Assembly: GCF_028009165.1 (NCBI RefSeq)
Contig: NW_026611617.1
Coordinates: 444,001 to 508,000 of the forward strand
DNA: 64,000 nt
Direction of reading: 5' to 3'
From: Akanthomyces muscarius
Lineage: Eukaryota > Ascomycota > Sordariomycetes > Hypocreales > Cordycipitaceae
Shown here: one piece after another, positions 58,484-64,000 of the stretch
How the letters are laid out: each line of letters starts with the position of its first letter
Numbering within the stretch: the stretch's first letter is position 1
Notes under the pieces: model-generated
The model's input: only the letters and a program-made list of their open reading frames with translations
Told to the model about the DNA's origin: nothing
Databases searched by the model: none
Position numbers and translations under genes: made by a program

Positions 58484-59518
58484 ATGGATCTGTCCGAGGA
58501 TGGCAAACCCCGGCTTCAGCTGCCAGCCAGCTGTGAGCCACCTCAAGACAAAAGGAAGCCCCTTGTTTGGATTGTATGTTGCCGAGCCCCAATAGAAACG
58601 AGCAACTGCTAAAGGACATAGGTTTTCGGCGGTACTGGGCACATGGGCCGGTCCGTTGTCAAGTGTGCGCTGTCCAAGGGCGACTATGTTGTGTCGATTG
58701 GCAGAGTGTTTGAATCCACTCCCGAAGAGATGGCCAACATCCATGAGCATTGCCTCGGCGAACTGTGCGATGTGAGATCGCGCGAATCGGTTTCAAAGGT
58801 GGTCAAGCGCGCGCTTGATCATTTTGGCCACGTGGACGTCGTCGCAAACTGTTCAGGCTATGGTGTCATCGGCTCATGCGAGGACCAAGATGAGCACGAT
58901 CTTCGGAACCAGTTCGAGACCAACTTTATGGGGACTCTACACATTATCAATGCGACCCTTCCTTACTTTAGAAGGCAGAGCAACGGCAGATATCTCATCT
59001 TCAGCTCCACGTCGGGTGCGCTTGGCGTTCCTGGACTTGGTCCGTATTGCGCGACCAAGTACGCCGTCGAGGGTCTCATCGAAGCGATGCTCTATGAGAC
59101 AGACATGTTCAACATAAAAGCAACCCTGATCGAACCAGGCTTCGTACGTCGAGACGAGCCCATGACGAACGATTCAGACAGTCCTCTGCCTAGTTTTGGC
59201 CATTTCTTCATCAAACCTGCTAGCGAGGGTTATTCCGACGCCACGGCTCCCGCCCTACATGCCAAGCGAATGGTTCAGTGGCTCGGGGATCGACAGCCAA
59301 CGAGCGCAGTCAAGTGTGCCGAGCTTGTATGGCAGCTCGCTCACTGCTCGTATCCGCCGCTTCGCCTGCTGTTAGGCAGCTATGCTATCGAGAGTATACG
59401 CGACAGAATGCGCTCCGTCACGGAGGAGCTGGAGGATTGGAAACATTTGAACTTTGCTTCTCCGACTGGCGAGAAGGATGAAGAAAATAAAGATGGCGCT
59501 ATGGATACCAGCTCTTGA
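58484..59518 (+). CDS. Short-chain dehydrogenase/reductase
   Basis: Classical SDR oxidoreductase using NAD(P); substrate unknown. Exons are 58484-58573 and 58622-59518, 328 aa. Seen: a 30-residue leader (MDLSEDGKPRLQLPASCEPP); the nucleotide-binding strand and turn VFGGTGHMGRSVV, where the usual TGxxxGxG reads GGTGHMG; VDVVANCSGYGVIGSCED in place of the NNAG motif; the catalytic Ser in FSSTSGALGVPGLG and Tyr-Lys in YCATKYAVEG; and EPGF after it. Changes at TGxxxGxG and NNAG suggest a divergent subfamily but keep the Ser-Tyr-Lys core. The C-terminus is extended and acidic. No neighbouring gene suggests a pathway. Confidence 0.83.
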
Positions 59519-60169
59519 TATTCGAGACTGCTCGCCAAGGATGGAGATGGTTCGATTTGCCTTGGTACTGGAGCATTTTATCAGCTTTTTTGCGTTCTAT
59601 TATTATAGCGCAAATTTAATATAAGCATAAATCTCGGCGCATTTGTTATCAACTTTCACAACACTGCTCCGATCTTGCCTGCCTGTGCTTCAAGACTGAC
59701 GCCAACAGGCGCTAGGACAGCGAACAGGTAGTGACGTCAAGACCACACCGCGTCCTCCCACCACCAGCCAGACTTACGTATTCTAGGCTGCAGCTCGTTG
59801 ATGTATATCTTTCAATTCAGTATTGGTCTTTTAGAACATCTTCTGCGCTTCCTTTGTCAACAGTTGTAATCTTTTGGTACTGAGGAGACAGGCACGGGTT
59901 CCAACGGTGGCATCTGACTGGGCCCACACGGCTCAGCTACAGCCCCGTGACAACGCTCCTGCAGCGCCGTGGCAGGTCCTAGCCTCCTGAGTCCTAGGTG
60001 ATGTCGTTGACCTGGTCCTTGAACTCATGGAATCGCGCTCCACTCCCCAACCAAATTGCTGCAAGCTCGTCTGGAAATACTCTTACCTTTCTGGTTTTCC
60101 ATGCCGTAGGGGGGTTCCTTTTCGTGCACTTTACCCTGAATTCGAGCCTCGTGCGAACAGACAGCTGCA
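59519..60169. other. Intergenic region upstream of the MBOAT gene
   Basis: About 650 bp between tandem genes; 3' flank of the SDR and promoter of the acyltransferase. Nothing else is recognised. Confidence 0.6.
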
Positions 60170-62029
60170 ATGATACCTCTACTGAACAAGCGTACGTTCC
60201 CAGATGCCCACCGTGCCTCGTTTTCCATCGGCAGCCGTCCTGCGTCAAGCATTCGTTGTGTGAGCCTAGCTAATCGTATATCCAGCATTCGAGGCTCTCT
60301 CGGGCACGGTGGGATCACCTCCGGATGAGCGTACGTATATCCAAGAGAGCTCCATACAGAGTCTAACTATCAGCAGTAAAAATCATTTTCTCGTTTCTGC
60401 TCTCGTACCCTCTCGCTGGTCTGCTGAAGCGTATACCAGACGCAAAGCCGGCTTACAAGAATTTCTTCATCATCGGGTGAGTCTCACTTCCGAGTGCCGA
60501 TGAGCCGGCGTATCGCTGACAACACAGAACCTCCTTGTTTTACCTCGTCGGGCTTTTCGACCTATGGCTCGGCCTCCGCACCATTGCCATCAGCTCTATC
60601 GGCATATACTGCATTGCAAAGTACCTGCGGAAGAGTCCGTACATGCCATGGCTCGGCTTTCTCTTTCTGATGGCTCACATGTCCGTCAGCCATATCCAGC
60701 GCCAAATTCAGAATGATCCAGCGGTTGTCGACATTACTGGCGCGCAGATGGTGCTCCTCATGAAACTGAGTGCCTTTTGCTGGAACATTGCCGACGGTCA
60801 AATTCCAGAGGACCAGCTTTCCGATTTTCAGAAAGAGCGATCTTTGAAGCATCTACCCAGCCTCTTGAACTACTGTGCCTATGTCATGTTCTTCCCCTCT
60901 CTTCTCGCTGGTCCCGCCTTTGATTACGTCGATTATCAGCGATGGATTGACACAACCATGTTCGATATTCCTGCGGGCGTCGACCCGTCCAAAAAGCCCC
61001 CGTCGCGAAAGAAGCGAAGAATCCCTCGGAGTGGTACTCCGGCTCTCCTCAAGGCCCTCACTGGTCTCGTCTGGGTTGGCCTCTTCGTCACCCTGGCTGG
61101 CCCTTTCAACCACGAAGTCCTGACATCGGATTCCTACATGCAGAAAGGCTTTCTCAACCGCGTCTTCATAATGTATGCAACTGGCGTCGTCACACGCCTC
61201 AAATATTACGGAGTCTGGACCCTGACCGAAGGTGCCTGCATTCTCGCGGGTCTCGGCTACAATGGTGTCGACCCTGTAACAGGCAAGGTTTCGTGGAACC
61301 GGCTACAAAACATCAATCCTATCGGGGTCGAGACGGCGCAAAATCCAAGAGCATACCTTGGCGGATGGAACATGAACACGAATCACTGGCTGCGCAATTA
61401 CGTCTATCTTCGCGTCACCCCTCGCGGCAAAAAGCCCGGCTTCCGAGCTAGCTTGATCACCTTTGCTACCAGTGCCCTTTGGCACGGCTTCTACCCTGGC
61501 TACTACCTCACCTTTATTCTTGCCAGCTTGGTCCAAACCTCGGCCAAACGTAAGTGCTGCCGCTATTGTCTTTTGTGAGGATCTATGACTAACAGCTTCA
61601 GACTTTCGACGCCAAGTCCGGCCATTCTTTTTGGATGCAAACACGGGAGCACCGACCAAGAACAAGAAGTACTACGATTTGGCCAGTTTCTTTATCACGC
61701 AAGTCACGTTTGCCTTTGTGACCATGCCATTCTTGGTGCTCAGCTTCCGCGGCTCTCTTTTGGCATGGTCTCGCGTCTACTTTTACGCCCTCATCTGGAC
61801 TCTTGCCTCGCTTGCCTTTTTTGCTTCCCCCGGAAAGGCCCTGCTCAAGAAGCAACTCGAGAAGCGACAAGGAAAGGCCCACGCGAAGCTTGTCCGGTCA
61901 CTCAGCACTGACAGTCTCACGGGCAGTCATCCCATTCTTGGCATTTCCAAGGACCCCGAGAGAGACATCTCTGAGGCAATGGAAGAGATCCGCACTGAGG
62001 TCGAGGCGCTCCAAAAGAAGACCTCGTGA
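60170..62029 (+). CDS. ale1: MBOAT lysophospholipid acyltransferase (Ale1/Lpt1)
   Basis: Multi-pass ER acyltransferase that re-acylates lysophospholipids in the Lands cycle. Exons are 60170-60191 (22 nt), 60286-60330, 60377-60476, 60528-61549 and 61602-62029, 538 aa. Seen: MIPLLNKPFEALSGTVGSPPDE across the first splice, the typical fungal start; FSFLLSYPLAGLLKRIPDA; MSVSHIQRQI; FDYVDYQRWIDTTMFD; the catalytic region NMNTNHWLRNYVYLRVTPRG (Asn) and SALWHGFYPGYYLTF (His); SRVYFYALIWTLASLAFFAS; and a charged tail rich in Glu/Lys. The tiny first exons were set because they restore both frame and motif. Confidence 0.93.
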
Positions 62030-62767
62030 GCATGGCGAATGACAACTTGCGATTGCAAACCCACTAGGCGACGACGTACGGAGTGTACAGCGTACAACGT
62101 CCAGTCGGGCCATCGGTGAGCATTTGTAGCGAATTGAAGCATGGCGAAGAATTAGATCAAGTCAAAATAGAATAGCCCATTAATCATATTTCCATTATCT
62201 AAAAGAGTGTACAAGACATAAAAATAACGTTAAAGTATATCGTAGAAACATAAATATCGTCCGTCATAGAGGAAAAGCCTACGCTCTTGGATTGCCACAG
62301 AGCCGTGGGACGAAGAGTTCCTGTCCGCGAGTCGGTAGGCTTTTCATCGTTTGGTCCGGCGTTATATAGTACAGAAGAATGAAACTCCGCTGGCTGCGCA
62401 CGCAGTGTCCGCAGCCAGCGGAGTTTCGGTCTAGAAAGGAAGGAATTGCTTTTGCGTGTGCATTTTCGTGAGTGGTTGCCAATTTTGTGTAGTGTAACAG
62501 TTCGAATGTAAGTTGCATAGAAAACGGCAGTCTGTCGAGTGCGAAGAATAAAGTTGAAAGAAAGGATTGCTGAGTTGACGCTAAAGATTATCTTGTCGTG
62601 AGTGCATCATGCGTCGTACGCATAAGTGCAGTTCGTAGAAATGTATTGCGCCGAAATAGATCAAAGTGTTGGTTGAAGAAATATCAAATTGTAAAAGAGT
62701 GTTGGTGAGGGAGTTTCAAGAACGTTTTCACTGGTAGCCAGAGATTGAGCACAGCTGCATGGCGTCG
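62030..62767. other. Intergenic region between convergent MBOAT and serine-rich membrane protein genes
   Basis: About 740 bp of AT-rich 3' flank. The only structured element is the perfect hairpin at 62381-62427. I see no coding gene. Confidence 0.6.
62381..62427. repeat. Perfect 18-bp inverted repeat (hairpin) with 11-nt loop
   Basis: The left arm GAAACTCCGCTGGCTGCG (62381-62398) and right arm CGCAGCCAGCGGAGTTTC (62410-62427) are exact reverse complements separated by 11 nt. The arms are GC-rich within an AT-rich region between two convergent 3' ends. It could be a transcript hairpin near either gene's 3' end, a small-RNA precursor, or the scar of a mobile element. Confidence 0.9.
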
Positions 62768-64000
62768 TCACTTCCATCGTTGCTGGACGCCAAGTGCAAT
62801 CAGCACTGAGATTGCCCCGATGATCAACAGTCCGATGACAGCCATGGCCCTGTTCAGATCTCTCCACCATTTTGCGCGGTTGTAGAGGGCGATTTCCTTG
62901 GCGAGCTGAGATGGACTTGCGCCGTCATCTTCGGTTAGGTCAATGTGACTGGTGCTAGGAAAGTCCTTTTCAACAAGGCCTCGGTTTGTGGGAAGCGGTA
63001 TGAAAGCAGCAACCATCCAAGCTGTTGATACGTTAGGTTCAGAACTGATTTCGTGAAAAATGACCGAGGCAGCACTTACCGATTGGGAAGAGGAATCCAG
63101 ACATAAAGAGCATCACCTGCACATTTCGCCGTGCAGTAATGCAGCCCTCTACCGATAGGGCGCCAGCCGGGGGGTCCCAGATTCCGTAGGTGCTTGCTCT
63201 GATGTCTCGTCGCAGGTGTGGCGACCACAAGCTCGAAGTCTGCTTCTTAAGCGTTCGGGCCCAAGCTAGGTCAGGATATGACCTTTTGACGGCAATAGGT
63301 GAGCTACCATCCGCCGGGGGGAAGGCTTCATGTTGGCGCTGAGCGAATATCCCGAAGCGCTCAACACTGTGAGAGCGCCTTTGCAGTGAGCTCCCCGCCT
63401 GGCTATCTGTGATTGCGGAACGAATGGAGTCGCGGGAAATCTGGTGTGTGAGAAAGCGACGCTCACCACTGCCGTAGTATAGCCTTTGATTCATAGTTAG
63501 CTTTAACCTTCCAACATCGTTCTCGTAGAACCTTACCTTGCCCATGCTGGTACTGCCCAATTGGTTGCTCTAGCGCTCGCAGAGGACCGCAGGTTGCGGT
63601 CTGAAGCATAGTTGGGTATCATGCTCGATAATCCACCTCTCCTGGAAGGACGGTGAGTCAAGAGATCGCGCAAGTCCGTCAAGCCGTCGCCATATTCGTC
63701 TTGGTCTCCGACAAGACGGTAGCTCGAGTTTGGCTCTATCTCTTTTCCTTTTCCAAATGCGGCCTGCGGCCAGTCGACTGGCTCGGATGTTGGCGTAACT
63801 TGTTGAGTAAAAGAGTATTCGCCGGGTTCAAAGTCATCAGCCAAAAAATCAGGACTTCTTTGGTTGTTACTGCCTTCAGCAGGAAACGGGGACATGGACC
63901 GCGATAAGCGTTCGTTTTCTCCTTCGCTCTCTGAAAATACAGTTGAGAGAGGAGGCTGCGACTGAAACTGATGAGCTCTTGGTGTGGATGAGGAAGATCC
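62768..64000 (-). CDS. Fungal serine-rich membrane protein, C-terminal part
   Basis: Membrane protein of unknown function resembling fungal proteins annotated as serine-rich. Exons are above 64000-63537, 63468-63080 and 63021-62768, with frame kept; about 369 residues are visible and the N-terminus is beyond the window. Seen: a disordered Ser/Pro/Glu-rich part; SGERRFLTHQISRDS after the first visible splice; TYGIWDPPAGALSVEGCITA; RRNVQVMLFMSGFLFPIAWM followed by VAAFIPLP, a membrane hairpin that fungal homologues share; ALYNRAKWWRDLNRAMAV; and a last helix (IGLLIIGAISVLIALGV) ending QQRWK. Tail topology suggests two membrane passes. Function should be left open. Confidence 0.75.

Noticed and set aside
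1..64000. Search by eye for tRNA genes, rRNA, transposon ORFs, CRISPR arrays and a secondary-metabolite cluster
   Set aside because: No cloverleaf with matching A/B boxes, no reverse transcriptase or transposase motifs, no regular spaced repeats, and no polyketide, peptide or terpene synthase. A tRNA scan would be needed to exclude tRNAs fully.

Overview
This window is eukaryotic nuclear DNA from a filamentous ascomycete. The gene content and protein sequences point to Sordariomycetes, probably Hypocreales; that placement is inferred from remembered family resemblance, not from a search. Fungal signs include many short introns (about 41-75 bp) with GTNNGT donors and CTNAC/CTGA-like branch points. 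They also include fungal families such as PalB, a CON7-type C2H2 factor, a Mei2-like RRM protein, DUF2985 and a heme-thiolate peroxidase, and compact alternation of strands. There is no operon structure, no CRISPR, and no tRNA, rRNA or transposon ORF that I can support.

Layout. 1-1482 (-): N-terminal part of CLU1, cut by the window edge. 3229-4265 (+): secreted heme-thiolate peroxidase, the only gene here that looks accessory, followed by a 32-A homopolymer. 5000-6400 (+): SLC35F6-like transporter. 6837-7367 (-): yippee. 8354-9758 (-): DUF2985 membrane protein. 10527-10940 (+): Sen15, with its stop only 23 nt from that of a zinc alcohol dehydrogenase (10964-12405, -). 12406-17915: 5.5 kb without a convincing gene, ending in the uORF-bearing leader of a CON7-like zinc-finger factor (17916-19428, +). 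19843-22517 (-): PalB calpain. 23876-25064 (+): peroxisomal carrier. 25532-25905 (+): RPL29. 27111-29064 (+): Vts1. 29472-32529 (+): TFIIIC tau131. 32818-35313 (+): Slp1-like SUN protein. 35627-38159 (-): Mei2-like protein in at least 12 exons. 39177-41967 (+): Sec15. 42216-43254 (-): Hap5. 43845-44656 (+): Fcf2. 45280-46033 (+): mitochondrial S10. 46651-49978 (+): importin-13-like karyopherin. 50147-51407 (-): mitochondrial TrpRS. 52679-54752 (+): aminopeptidase P. 54749-55306 (-): FUN14-type protein. 56059-56848 (+): derlin. 57297-57925 (+): acireductone dioxygenase. 58484-59518 (+): SDR. 60170-62029 (+): MBOAT lysophospholipid acyltransferase. 62768-64000 (-): serine-rich membrane protein, cut by the window edge.

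Most genes are housekeeping: translation, transcription, rRNA and tRNA processing, secretion, ER quality control and lipid remodelling. They form no single pathway. Loose themes are RNA biology (Sen15, Vts1, Mei2, Fcf2, RPL29, S10, TrpRS, TFIIIC), development and pH signalling (CON7-like factor, PalB), and ER/membrane biology (Slp1, derlin, MBOAT, Sec15).

Exon models were assembled by eye. In each multi-exon gene the phases add up to an uninterrupted frame and the joins restore family motifs. First exons and upstream starts are the least certain parts. I did not find a convincing undescribed system. The most distinctive features are a perfect 18-bp hairpin at 62381-62427, the long CON7 leader with uORFs, the overlapping stops of aminopeptidase P and the FUN14 gene, nested starts in aminopeptidase P, and unusual splicing (microexons, GTTCGT donors, a probable GC-AG intron).
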